This document shows, one piece after another, positions 9,658-17,963 of a stretch of 64,000 nt of DNA. Position 1 is the stretch's first letter; every line of letters starts with the position of its first letter. Both the position numbers and the translations under genes were made by a program. Source of the stretch: Desulfurococcales archaeon (GTDB lineage: Archaea; Thermoproteota; Thermoprotei_A; Sulfolobales; Acidilobaceae). The stretch lies in NCBI GenBank assembly GCA_015521705.1, contig WANR01000036.1, positions 62,001 through 126,000 of the forward strand, written 5' to 3'. A model generated the notes under the pieces. It was not told where the DNA came from. It searched no databases and saw only the letters and a program-made list of their open reading frames with translations.

Positions 9658-9728
9658 CCCTGAGCAGTGAAACACTTATGCGGCTACACTGCTATGACGG
9701 GTAGCTCTATGGCGTGTGGGTGTTAGTG

Positions 9729-9995
9729 ATGGTTAGGCCAGCGCTAAGATCTAGAAGCCTTAGGAGAATCTACAGGAAGTCCCCAGGCGGCGAGATCAGA
9801 GTGCTATATGAGAAGAGGAAGCCCGGCCCTGCACGCTGCGCCATTTGCGGTAAACCCTTAAATGGTGTCCCCCGTTTAAGGCCTTTTCAGCTTAAGAGGC
9901 TCAGTAAAACCGCTAAAAGGCCAGAGAGGCCCTATGGCGGTGTCTTGTGTCATAAATGCCTCGAGACCCTCTTGAGAAAAGCAATAATGTACTAA
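9729..9995 (+). CDS. rpl34e: 50S ribosomal protein eL34 (L34e)
   Basis: A basic protein of the large ribosomal subunit found in archaea and eukaryotes. Its 88 residues begin MVRPALRSRSLRRIY, followed by GGEIRVLYEKRKPGPARC, and contain the zinc-type pairs CAIC and CHKC, as in eL34. ATG 9729 is chosen over an in-frame GTG at 9714 because the family starts with a few residues before the RSRS(L/F)RR motif. In many archaea this gene sits with adkA and cmk near secY; here it stands alone, about 7.5 kb from the EMC3-like gene, between AllG (divergent) and the UbiD gene (convergent). Confidence 0.93.
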   Translation: MVRPALRSRSLRRIYRKSPGGEIRVLYEKRKPGPARCAICGKPLNGVPRLRPFQLKRLSKTAKRPERPYGGVLCHKCLETLLRKAIMY

Positions 9996-10056
9996 AGTCA
10001 GGTTTCCTCGGGACTTCTGAGAGATTTTTCATGAATTTTGACTAGGTTTAGCGGGA

Positions 10057-11331
10057 TTAGGGTTTCCACGGTATCCTGCCTCTCTCGTATTCCATGCCGG
10101 CGTTTAATGGCTTCGTGGCATCTATCCCCATTTTCGCCGTCAGGCCGTCACTACTGCTAGGATCTAGGGTTGACCCCCTGACGTTATTAACTATTACTAG
10201 GTCTTTGTCTGCCTGGAATCTAGTGGCTATAGCCCATTCTACTAGATCTGGTCTATCTGGGTCTATGTCGGGGTCTACTATTACCACGTGTTTTAGGCTT
10301 GGGTGTCCCGCAAAGGCCGCCATTATAGCGTTTTTAGCGTCGCCTTCATGCCCTTTTTCTATAGAGATAATAGCGTGCAGCCACCCGCCTCCGGGGCTTG
10401 TTAGCCTTACTTTGTGAACCCTGGGTACCACGCGTGATACAGATTCCCATATTGAGGCTTCTCTCGGGAACCCCATTAATATCGTGTGTTCGAGGCTTCC
10501 ACCGACTATAACGTGGGTCGGCTCGTCCTTGTTATAGTAAACCTTTTCCACCTTCAATACAGGCTGCTTCCTCACCCTGTCATACGTCATTAGTGCGTCA
10601 ACGTAGGGGCCCTCATCTGCCAGTTCTGGCATGAGCCAGCCCTCAATGACTGTGGATACCCCTCTAGGTATGGGGTTACCGTGTATAGGGCTCTCGACGA
10701 ATTCGAGCCCCTCTAGAAGCCTTGCTGCTATGCCGAGCTCAAAGACTCCCAGCTTCGGCGAAAGAGCGGCTGATAAGATTACTAGAGGGTGGGCACCCAT
10801 GAAGATGGTTACAGGCAGTTTTTCGCCCCTTTTGGCTTTCGATGAATACATCTTCCAAAGGTGTCGCGGGACGATTCTGACGCGGGCCTCTCTACTGCCA
10901 ACAACCATTATTCTATGTATGCTAGCGTTACAGAAATCTGTACAAGCCACGAAAACGCCTGATGATATGTAATAGCCGCCTTCGCCTTCGTAGAACTTTA
11001 TAATTGGAAGGTCGTAAAGACCGTTTGGCGCTTCGGCCATATTGTAGGTCCCACTGGTTCTAACTTCTGCTGGCTCGCTCATGGCGCCAAGTATCTTCCT
11101 GTAGGCTTCTTCATCGTTAGAAACTCTTAGTGCTCTATAGAGCTTATCCCTTGTGTCGAGAATGTTCGCGGCAGACTCCTGCAAGGACTTCTCGACTCTA
11201 AAGAGAAGTGCTGGCCCCCTACCTTGTTTCTCCAGTATAAGTCTTGTAGGCTCGTATTCTCTAGATAGAACCCTGTCTATTCTCTCTACCTCGAGAGTTG
11301 AAAGATACCTGGAAAGGGAGGCATCACCCAT
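10057..11331 (-). CDS. UbiD-family decarboxylase, probable anhydromevalonate phosphate decarboxylase
   Basis: A 424-residue UbiD homologue. UbiD enzymes use prenylated FMN to decarboxylate unsaturated acids. In Aeropyrum pernix a UbiD homologue decarboxylates trans-anhydromevalonate 5-phosphate in the modified mevalonate pathway. The AcnX large and small subunit genes for the preceding dehydratase step lie only 3-5 kb away, which supports this substrate. Family segments include YNMAEAPNGLYDLPI, IVPRHLWKMYSSKAKRGE, LPVTIFMGAHPLVILSAA and VIVDPDIDPDRPDLVEWAIA, in the usual order. It overlaps the upstream RNase H-like gene by 8 bp, so the two are translated from one mRNA. A UbiX-type flavin prenyltransferase is needed but is not in the window. 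Confidence 0.85.
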   Translation of the reverse strand: MGDASLSRYLSTLEVERIDRVLSREYEPTRLILEKQGRGPALLFRVEKSLQESAANILDTRDKLYRALRVSNDEEAYRKILGAMSEPAEVRTSGTYNMAEAPNGLYDLPIIKFYEGEGGYYISSGVFVACTDFCNASIHRIMVVGSREARVRIVPRHLWKMYSSKAKRGEKLPVTIFMGAHPLVILSAALSPKLGVFELGIAARLLEGLEFVESPIHGNPIPRGVSTVIEGWLMPELADEGPYVDALMTYDRVRKQPVLKVEKVYYNKDEPTHVIVGGSLEHTILMGFPREASIWESVSRVVPRVHKVRLTSPGGGWLHAIISIEKGHEGDAKNAIMAAFAGHPSLKHVVIVDPDIDPDRPDLVEWAIATRFQADKDLVIVNNVRGSTLDPSSSDGLTAKMGIDATKPLNAGMEYERGRIPWKP

Positions 11332-11980
11332 TCAAGGCACCCAGCCTTGCTATCCTAATAGCCGCTTCTAAGTCTTTATCCTTAACCGTTCTGGCGCCCT
11401 TTATGCTTGTCTTAGTGGTCCCAGTTTCGTCGATCACTCTAGCCTCGAACCCGGAGACTGCGAGGCTGTGCACTATGGTATCACTCCCAGGCCCTGACCC
11501 TATGTATATCCTTGACGTCTCGTGCGGTATTTTACTCATGAGTTCGCTAAGAAGTTCTGGGAGATCTTCACAAGCGGTCTTTGACGCATGGATCACGGTT
11601 TCATCAGCAATGACAGATACTGCGCACAGGTTTCCCGGATCAATGCCTATGATTATCCTTTGGAAGCTCTTCTTAGGATGTGCTAGGGCCTTAAAGAGGG
11701 CGCTTAGAGGATCTCTTTGCACTACCAAATTGGCCCATCCAGGGTTCTGGATCCTTCTTGCAGTGCCAGGATCAGCGACTATAACGCTGGTTTTCTCTAT
11801 GCCACTAGTGGCTAGTACAAGGTCTTCCACACTGTTTTTGGGGACCTCTATTCTTATCCCCTGTACTTGGAGTATGTCCCGATACTCCTTGACAACCTGC
11901 ATAGACCGTGGACCTACGTATAGCCAGATTATTGTCTTGCCGGCCAGTCCCTGGACACCTGGCAGACGCTGTTGCCCCAT
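11324..11980 (-). CDS. Unknown protein with RNase H/RuvC-like GIDPG motif
   Basis: 218 residues that I cannot assign to a named family. The second half carries RIIIGIDPGNLCAVSVIADE, which looks like the first strand and DPG turn of the RuvC/RNase H-like fold, then a hydrophobic strand RIYIGSGPGSDT and an acidic end KDKDLEAAIRIARLGAL, where such enzymes carry late catalytic acids. This suggests an RNase H-fold nuclease or a nuclease-derived protein. The first half has no clear motif (a strand-rich IIWLYVGPRS...VIVADPGTARR section). It sits between the antiporter gene (stop 1 base upstream of its ATG) and the UbiD gene (8-bp overlap), so it is in a three-gene operon. The fold is inference. Confidence 0.6.
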   Translation of the reverse strand: MGQQRLPGVQGLAGKTIIWLYVGPRSMQVVKEYRDILQVQGIRIEVPKNSVEDLVLATSGIEKTSVIVADPGTARRIQNPGWANLVVQRDPLSALFKALAHPKKSFQRIIIGIDPGNLCAVSVIADETVIHASKTACEDLPELLSELMSKIPHETSRIYIGSGPGSDTIVHSLAVSGFEARVIDETGTTKTSIKGARTVKDKDLEAAIRIARLGALNG

Positions 11981-11981
11981 T

Positions 11982-13193
11982 TTATCTTCTCATGTATATT
12001 GTAGCTATTATAGTTGAGGCTATGGCGGAAAAGATGACTATACCTATCATTATGGAGTAGAGGCCTTCATCTATTATACCTACAGAAATACCTGCCTCCC
12101 CTGCTATAATGGTCACGGTGAGTAGGGGGACCAGGCTGGAGGCCGCTACTATGGAGGATCTTCTCCTAGTAGTTAGTGCCTGTCTGAAATATAGGTACGA
12201 GGGCGCGAACTTGGATAAAATCACGAGGAGGCTTAAGACTAGTATGGATGGGAGCTCTCTCAGCATTAGGATGGCGTTAACGCTCATGCCAGAAGCCACG
12301 AAGAAGAAGGGGGTGAAGAAGCCTGTCGCTAGGCTCTCTAGCTTCTCTCTAAGCTCCCTCCTGCTCCTTACAGTTTCAGACACGACCACTCCAAGCAGGA
12401 AACTCGTGAGAACGGAGTGCACGCCTATTGCCTCGCTGAGGACGCCGAGTATGATTATGGCCATTGCAACGAGTCTTATCTCAGCCTCAAACGGGGCTCC
12501 TGAGATGCGTGGGAGTATCGGTTGAAGGCCGATGACAGCTAGGAGCACTAATACGTAGAGGGCTATCGTGGGATCTATGCTTGCCGTAGCCAGGCTAAGG
12601 AAAACTATGCCCGCTATGTCGGCTATCATGGCAGCTGTCAGGGCTACTTGCCCTGCTCTAAGCTTGAGTAGCCCGGTAGATTTCAGTATAGAGTATGAGA
12701 GAGCAGCGCTGGTGGCGGCAAAGCCTGCGATAAGGATAAGCATGGCTCCAGTGCCTAAGCCCAGGAAACGGGAATAGGCGAGAGCCACTAAGGCGGGGCC
12801 AGCGAATGAAAGAAGCCCCAGAGTTGAAACTCTACCTATCCAAGCCCTGACCATCTTTAAATCTATCTCGGCGCCAGCCATGAAGAGGACCATGTTGGCT
12901 CCTATTCCAGCTAATAGCTTTAAAGGCTCGGTGGATTTGAGCCCGACAACCGCGAGTCCCATCCCTAGTACTAGTTCTATGACAGCCACGGGCACAGGGA
13001 TCTTCGAGCCCAGATGGCTTGAGACTATTATCATGTATGCTACAATTCCCAGCACTGCCAGGTCCTCTATCTCGCCAGAGATATAGTTATGTAGCGGCCC
13101 CTTGGCTATGGCGTATGAGACGCTTAGCCCTGCGACGATCAAGAGTATGTCAACTATATGGCCCCTCCATAGTTGCCGCATTGTTGTAGTCAA
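11982..13193 (-). CDS. CPA2-type cation/proton antiporter (Kef/NapA-like)
   Basis: A 403-residue membrane protein with about twelve hydrophobic segments. Features of the Na+(K+)/H+ exchanger domain include VPVAVIELVLGMGL, NMVLFMAGAEIDLKM and the helix-unwinding region ALTAAMIADIAGIVFLSL with its acidic residue, plus SVLTSFLLGVVVSETV. The cytosolic TrkA-N regulatory domain of Kef proteins is absent, so it is the membrane part only. It exchanges monovalent cations for protons across the cytoplasmic membrane; which cation cannot be told. Start TTG 13193 is supported by GAGGTG six bases upstream; ATG 13181 is an alternative. It is the first gene of an operon with the RNase H-like and UbiD genes. 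Confidence 0.88.
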   Translation of the reverse strand: MTTTMRQLWRGHIVDILLIVAGLSVSYAIAKGPLHNYISGEIEDLAVLGIVAYMIIVSSHLGSKIPVPVAVIELVLGMGLAVVGLKSTEPLKLLAGIGANMVLFMAGAEIDLKMVRAWIGRVSTLGLLSFAGPALVALAYSRFLGLGTGAMLILIAGFAATSAALSYSILKSTGLLKLRAGQVALTAAMIADIAGIVFLSLATASIDPTIALYVLVLLAVIGLQPILPRISGAPFEAEIRLVAMAIIILGVLSEAIGVHSVLTSFLLGVVVSETVRSRRELREKLESLATGFFTPFFFVASGMSVNAILMLRELPSILVLSLLVILSKFAPSYLYFRQALTTRRRSSIVAASSLVPLLTVTIIAGEAGISVGIIDEGLYSIMIGIVIFSAIASTIIATIYMRR

Positions 13194-13284
13194 TCAATGC
13201 ACCTCTCACACTAGCCCGGGAAGGGTCCTATAAGGTTGCTTTAAGGTTCCTGTGGCCTGTGTAATGCTACTCTCGCTTTTAAGG

Positions 13285-14481
13285 TTAGGAGCCCTGGGTC
13301 TTCGTTATCTCACTTAGCTGGGAGTGGACATACTTTCTGATCTCCTCTATGCTTGGAAGTTCTTCCACCAGCTCGCCGTTTCTTATGTAGAGCTTGGTCA
13401 GTTTTTGAGGTTCCCTGCCATCGCTGCATAGTGGCGGCTTCTCTCCTATCCTCACTATTATAGTCTCTGCCACGCTGCACCTGTAAACCTCTTTGGCCCC
13501 AGGCATTTTACCTCGTTTAGCCCTTGGCACCCATTTACCCTTCTCTTCGACCTCTACTATGTCCATGCTTATATCAATGTTGGGTGGCCATGCTATGCTG
13601 GTTCCGACGCCGAAGCCGTCTACTATATCCCTGAGCTCTTTCACTTCTTCCTCGTCTATACCGCCGCTAACATATATTTTCACATTGTCGTAGCCGTTCA
13701 CCTTTAGCGCCCACTTCACTTCCTCCACTATGTCGCGCATTCTGCCCCTCCTACTACTCGGAGTGTCTAGCCTGACCCCGTGCAGCTTTTTACCGAGCAG
13801 CTCCGCAGCCATGAGGGACTCTATTCTTTCATCGTAGAAAGTGTCCACGAGGGCTATGACCGGTGCTTTGCCGTAGTATAGCTCGGCGAACCAGGACCAC
13901 GCCTTTCTCTGGTCACCCATCACTAGTATTAGGGCGTGCGGCATCGTACCCCTGGGTTCTACGCCAAGGTACTTCTTTGATAGAAGACCGCTAACCCCGT
14001 CGACTCCCCCTATAAGAGACGCTCTATCGGCGGAGGGTTGTACTGCCGGGTGTAGGGCTCTTAGCCCAAAGAAGAGAACTGTTCTATCTCTGGCGGCGAC
14101 CCTTATCCTTGCAGCCTTAGTAGCTATGCTGGTAGAGAATCGGAGAACCCCTAAGAGGGCCGTTTCCAGCTCTGCGAAATCCCTGTAGACACCCTCTATG
14201 ACCATTAGTGGCTGCTTCCTCTTGAACACTGTACCCTCAGGGACTGAGTAAACGTTGACCCTTCTACCCACTAGAAGGGCCAACGCCTCTTCTAAGCCAG
14301 CAAAAACGGCCCACTCGTAGCCCCTGGGCAAGTTGTAAGCGTTAATCTCTACCCTTACGCGTGTATCAGCTAAGCCGGCCTTTTCAAGGATCTCCCTTGT
14401 CCTAGAAAAGTAGACGTCTGTAGCTTCGCCTGAGAGTATTTCGTCCACGCTGGCAATGTATAGGCGTGGTTTCCCCACCAA
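13285..14481 (-). CDS. pncB: Nicotinate phosphoribosyltransferase
   Basis: Makes nicotinate mononucleotide from nicotinate and PRPP in the NAD salvage pathway. The protein (about 398 residues from TTG 14481) shows LYIASVDEILSGEATDVYF at the N-terminus, LFFGLRALHPAVQPSADRAS, LVDTFYDERIESL, the HGVRLDTPSSRRGRM segment and the phosphate-binding YVSGGIDEEEV, all typical of archaeal NAPRTase. The frame stays open another 115 codons upstream into the divergent AcnX gene, but GGAGGGATG directly before TTG 14481 and the family's usual N-terminus place the start here. It is divergent from the AcnX genes across a short AT-rich spacer. Confidence 0.92.
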   Translation of the reverse strand: MVGKPRLYIASVDEILSGEATDVYFSRTREILEKAGLADTRVRVEINAYNLPRGYEWAVFAGLEEALALLVGRRVNVYSVPEGTVFKRKQPLMVIEGVYRDFAELETALLGVLRFSTSIATKAARIRVAARDRTVLFFGLRALHPAVQPSADRASLIGGVDGVSGLLSKKYLGVEPRGTMPHALILVMGDQRKAWSWFAELYYGKAPVIALVDTFYDERIESLMAAELLGKKLHGVRLDTPSSRRGRMRDIVEEVKWALKVNGYDNVKIYVSGGIDEEEVKELRDIVDGFGVGTSIAWPPNIDISMDIVEVEEKGKWVPRAKRGKMPGAKEVYRCSVAETIIVRIGEKPPLCSDGREPQKLTKLYIRNGELVEELPSIEEIRKYVHSQLSEITKTQGS

Positions 14482-14599
14482 GCATCCCTCCAATAGTATG
14501 GCATCTATTCTCAGGCTAAAATTAAAACTATAAACATGGGTTTCCGTGTCAACACTAATAAACCGTCCACACGGTAAAGACAAGAACCGGGTCTGTAGG

Positions 14600-15823
14600 G
14601 TGCATTTGACCAGGGAAGAAGAGAAGATACTCAATGGTGAACAGGGGGAAGCTAGGGCGTTTGCCCTGCGCGTGATAGTTAAAGTAGGCGAAGCTCTGGG
14701 CGCGGACAGGTTGATCAAAATAAAGCATGCACACGTCTCAGGAGCGTCATATTCCACAGTGGGGAGGGCTGGGCTAGAGTTCCTCGAGGGTATAGCTGGT
14801 ATGGGTGCTAGAGTGGCCGTACCCACTACTGTAAACCCTATTGGTTTTGATGGGGAAGACGTAGGGGCTATTCCATATACCAGGATAACGAGGGACTATT
14901 ACGAGGCCCAGATCGGCATACTTAGGGTACTCGTCAAAATGGGTGTTGAACCCATACTTACGTGTACACCCTATTATACTGATATAGCTGGGCGCTACGG
15001 CCTCTCTATAGGAGATCATGTATCCTGGGGAGAGTCTAGCGCAGTGCTCTACGCTAATAGCATTCTTGGCCTCAGAACAAACAGGGAAGGAGGCCCTCTA
15101 GCCCTTATGTCAGCCATAACAGGGCTCACGTACAGAGCTGGCTTACATACCTCCGAGGGGAGAACGCCGAAGAGGATGTACATACTCACAGGGAAGGACG
15201 CGGCCTTAAACGAGGCCGAGGCTGGTGTACTAGGAGAGCTAGTGGCTACTCTGAACCCTGACGAGTCCCCGCCACTACTCCAGGCGAGATTCTCCAGCGA
15301 ACCCTCTTTAAGGGAGTTCATGGCCGCGGTAGGCACCGCTGGCCCTCTGGGCATGGTTTATATTCCTGGCGTAACGCCTGAGAAGCCCGCGATACCTAGC
15401 AGTATCGAGAAAATCGAGGTAGAATATGGTGAGGTGAAGAGGCTACTCGACGAAAGGGCTCCAAAGGGGGTTCCAGACATAGTGTATATAGGTTGCCCTC
15501 ATGCTGGCCTAGAGGACCTAATAGTACTACTTAGAGAGCTAAGGAGGGCTCCTCGCAGGCCTAGGAGCTTGGTCGCGGTTTCCGTTTCGCGCGAGGTGTA
15601 CCGGAAGGCATCGGCTGACGGTATAATAGGTGAACTGTTAGCGCTTGGAGTCAGATTTGTTAGAGATACGTGCCTCATAGTTAGTCCTTTCGGCTCGGTG
15701 GCGAGAGGGAGAGTCACAGTAGCTACCAACAGTTACAAGGCCTATTATTACCTCACTAGGAAAGGCGTCGAGACCTACCTGGCCCCTATAAACGAGCTAA
15801 TAGCACGCACGATAGGTGGGTAG
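14600..15823 (+). CDS. Phosphomevalonate dehydratase large subunit (AcnX, DUF521)
   Basis: AcnX proteins are aconitase relatives. In archaea the two-subunit form dehydrates 5-phosphomevalonate to trans-anhydromevalonate 5-phosphate, using a 4Fe-4S cluster. The protein starts VHLTREEEKILNGEQGEA, the standard DUF521 N-terminus, and continues with IKIKHAHVSGASYSTVGRAGLEFLE, PTTVNPIGFD, ILTCTPYYTDIAGRYGLSIGDHVSWGESSAVLYANS and IYIGCPHAGLEDLI. GTG 14600 fits the family start; the frame is open from 14546. The small subunit follows 2 bp later and the matching UbiD-type decarboxylase is 3 kb upstream on the other strand, so the pathway assignment is strong. Confidence 0.92.
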   Translation: MHLTREEEKILNGEQGEARAFALRVIVKVGEALGADRLIKIKHAHVSGASYSTVGRAGLEFLEGIAGMGARVAVPTTVNPIGFDGEDVGAIPYTRITRDYYEAQIGILRVLVKMGVEPILTCTPYYTDIAGRYGLSIGDHVSWGESSAVLYANSILGLRTNREGGPLALMSAITGLTYRAGLHTSEGRTPKRMYILTGKDAALNEAEAGVLGELVATLNPDESPPLLQARFSSEPSLREFMAAVGTAGPLGMVYIPGVTPEKPAIPSSIEKIEVEYGEVKRLLDERAPKGVPDIVYIGCPHAGLEDLIVLLRELRRAPRRPRSLVAVSVSREVYRKASADGIIGELLALGVRFVRDTCLIVSPFGSVARGRVTVATNSYKAYYYLTRKGVETYLAPINELIARTIGG

Positions 15824-15825
15824 CT

Positions 15826-16206
15826 TTGGAGAAGTTTAAAGGTAAGGCTGTCCTCGGATCCAGCGTAGAGGGTCCTGGAATTTACGTTGACTCTATAAGC
15901 TTCTACGGTGACATAGATCCTGAAACCGGGAGGCTACCTGATGGTAGAACTGTTGAGGGGAGAGTCCTGGTAGCTAGGAAAAGCAAGGGAAGCACGGTGG
16001 GCCCGTATGTGATGTACTCCTTAAAGAAGCAAGGCAAGCATCCTCTTGCTATAGTTTTGGGGATAGCAGATCCTATTGTGATAGCTGGTTCCGTGATTTC
16101 AGAGATACCCCTAATATATGGGCTTCCCGACTCGTTCTTCGAGAAGATAAAAAACTCTCCAAAGTTCTATCTAAGGATAGAAGGGGACACCGTTGAACTT
16201 CTCTAG
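15826..16206 (+). CDS. Phosphomevalonate dehydratase small subunit (AcnX, DUF126)
   Basis: 126 residues matching the swivelling DUF126 domain of AcnX: KGKAVLGSSVEGPGIYVDSISFYGDIDPETGRLPDGR, followed by VEGRVLVARKSKGSTVGPYVMYSLKKQGKHP and an end with GIADPIVIAGSVISEIPLIYG. The conserved serine in SKGSTVG contributes to the active site in aconitase swivel domains. TTG 15826 follows the large-subunit stop by 2 bp, so the subunits are translated together. It completes the phosphomevalonate dehydratase. Confidence 0.92.
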   Translation: MEKFKGKAVLGSSVEGPGIYVDSISFYGDIDPETGRLPDGRTVEGRVLVARKSKGSTVGPYVMYSLKKQGKHPLAIVLGIADPIVIAGSVISEIPLIYGLPDSFFEKIKNSPKFYLRIEGDTVELL

Positions 16207-16347
16207 AGTGAGCACTCAATGCCTAAACTATGGGGTATAGGCCGAGCCACGTTTCCATTATAGCTCCAGCGACTCTCCATAGCTGGCTCTTTCATGGCCT
16301 GTGGTGACTGCTATAATTCAAAAGCCGGGCCTATTACCTAGGTAACT

Positions 16348-16364
16348 GGGAAACTGGGTTTCCC
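16348..16364 (+). repeat. Perfect 7-bp hairpin in the thymidylate kinase-like leader
   Basis: GGGAAAC (16348-16354) and GTTTCCC (16358-16364) pair perfectly over a 3-base loop; flanking CTA/TAG bases can extend the pairing across a bulge. It lies about 140 bases after the AcnX small subunit stop and 27 bases before the GGAGGTGGTG ribosome-binding site of the next gene. It may be a terminator or a leader element. Confidence 0.35.
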
Positions 16365-16404
16365 TAGCTTCCCGTGATGGTGTCAGGCATGGAGGTGGTG
16401 GTTA

Positions 16405-17073
16405 TTGTCTAGGGGCGTTTTAATAGCGTTTGAGGGGATAGATGGTAGCGGGCTCACTACACACTCTAGGCTGCTTGTTGAGTGGCTCAATAGTATGGGC
16501 TATAAGTCTCTATGGACTAAAGAACCCACAGACAATAGCCCTTTTAGCGGCTTGCTCAAGAGCCTTCTCAGGAGGGGCAATGTCAATCATTTCAGCCTTG
16601 GCTTGTTATTTGCCGCTGATCGCATGTGGCACCTGCTGGAGGATCCGTCCCTCCCAGGCAACGGCATTATAGGTGCTCTTAGTAGCGGGTACGTAGTAGT
16701 CACTGATAGGTACAAGTATTCTAGCATGGCCTACCAGGGCAGTTTCACAGGTATAGATTATATATGGGCGATCAACTCGAGAGCCCCCAGAGCAGACGTA
16801 CTAGTCTACATAGACGTCCCAGTGGATCTGGCCCTGAAGCGCATAGAAGAGAGAGGAGCGATCCCTGACATTTACGAAAAGCGCGAGCTACTAACCGCTA
16901 TAAAGGAGTCCTTTAAAACCGTGCTCTCCCATGCAAAGAAGGAGGGGGCACTGGTCATTGAAGTAAGCCCGGTAAGGGGCGACAGGGAGATGCCTATACA
17001 TACCGTTCAAAACGAGATAAGAAACAGAGTAGTGGAATACCTGAAAACGGTAAAGGAAACCACAAGAGCCTAA
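16405..17073 (+). CDS. Thymidylate kinase-like protein lacking the P-loop lysine
   Basis: Resembles dTMP kinase, which converts dTMP to dTDP. The 222-residue protein has VLIAFEGIDGSGLTTHSRLL at residues 5-24, TKEPTDNSPF, LLFAADRMWHL, VVTDRYKYSSMAYQG and LVYIDVPVDLALKRIEERG, all in the right order for Tmk. However, the Walker A lysine (GxxGxGK(T/S)) is replaced by leucine at residue 17. I recall similar GLTT forms among crenarchaeal proteins labelled thymidylate kinase, so this may be a conserved paralogue with changed nucleotide binding rather than a mutation. TTG 16405 is preceded by GGAGGTGGTG. No second, canonical tmk is in the window. Confidence 0.75.
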   Translation: MSRGVLIAFEGIDGSGLTTHSRLLVEWLNSMGYKSLWTKEPTDNSPFSGLLKSLLRRGNVNHFSLGLLFAADRMWHLLEDPSLPGNGIIGALSSGYVVVTDRYKYSSMAYQGSFTGIDYIWAINSRAPRADVLVYIDVPVDLALKRIEERGAIPDIYEKRELLTAIKESFKTVLSHAKKEGALVIEVSPVRGDREMPIHTVQNEIRNRVVEYLKTVKETTRA

Positions 17074-17356
17074 TAATTGATCACCAAGCCTCTTCTCCTA
17101 AGAATCTCTCAAGGCTCCCAGACAAAGTATCCGGCCCGGTAGCTGTTTCTTGTCTATTTGCCTCAGAAACTGTAGCTAACCCTCACCAACACGAGCCTTC
17201 CTCACCTGGTCGGGGCCTGGCGTTGCTCATCGGGTTCGAGCCGTCCTAGTATAAGTATCTTGCCTTGGCTGTATTTAAACCTCAATGAATTTATTCTATC
17301 CCTGCGTCTGTGACTCCCACAGGATGTAGCTTGTAGCGCTCATTTTAACCTCAACT

Positions 17357-17788
17357 TCACGTTGGCACGATCAGCGTGTCAACCTTGGCTCTGGAGGCTA
17401 CTTTCTGGGCTACGCTTCCTAAGACTAGCCTCTCCAGGCCTCGCAGCCCTCTACGGCCCACTACTATTAAGTCGCAGTTTCTTTCCTCCGCGTATCTTAC
17501 CAGGGCTTCTGTGGGGTCTCCTTCAAGTACTTCATGTTTCATGTCTATGCCGTACTCTTTGAATACTATGTCAGAGATCTCGCGTAGCCTTCTACGAGCG
17601 GTTTCCAGGAAGGGGGTGGTCTCCACTACTTCGGGCATGAGTAGAGGCCCTACCATGACATTAGGCGGAGGTACCACTGTTACCACGTAGAGCTCAGCCC
17701 CGAAACTTACCGCAAGCTCTGCGCCTCTTCTCACAGCCTTTAGACCAGCCTCTGAGCCGTCGAAACCCACAAGTATTCTCTTATACAA
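17357..17788 (-). CDS. Universal stress protein (UspA family)
   Basis: A 143-residue single-domain USP. It has the N-terminal YKRILVGFDGSEAGLKAV and the ATP-binding motif G-2x-G-9x-G(S/T) as GRRGLRGLERLVLGS near the C-terminus, so it is expected to bind ATP and probably dimerise in the cytoplasm. Such proteins respond to stress, but their exact role is unclear. TTG 17788 is chosen with GGTG upstream. It stands alone downstream of the reverse gyrase gene, separated from it by 175 bp; no operon partner is evident. Confidence 0.92.
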   Translation of the reverse strand: MYKRILVGFDGSEAGLKAVRRGAELAVSFGAELYVVTVVPPPNVMVGPLLMPEVVETTPFLETARRRLREISDIVFKEYGIDMKHEVLEGDPTEALVRYAEERNCDLIVVGRRGLRGLERLVLGSVAQKVASRAKVDTLIVPT

Positions 17789-17963
17789 GAGTGCCCACCA
17801 GAGCCTGCGGTTTTACGAGGCTATTAGCTCCTAATATTTGTTCTAACCGACCTCTTTGGCGGCTGGACTTGCCATGGATTCGTAGTTTATTGCTAGGGAG
17901 AGTCCTAGTGGGGCTTGGGGATACTAAATTCAGTCAGGGGTGTTGGAGTCTTCACGAGGGCTT

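Noticed and set aside
14482-14826. N-terminal extension of the NAPRTase frame into the divergent AcnX gene
   Set aside because: It is the antisense of conserved AcnX sequence, and a strong ribosome-binding site precedes the internal TTG 14481.
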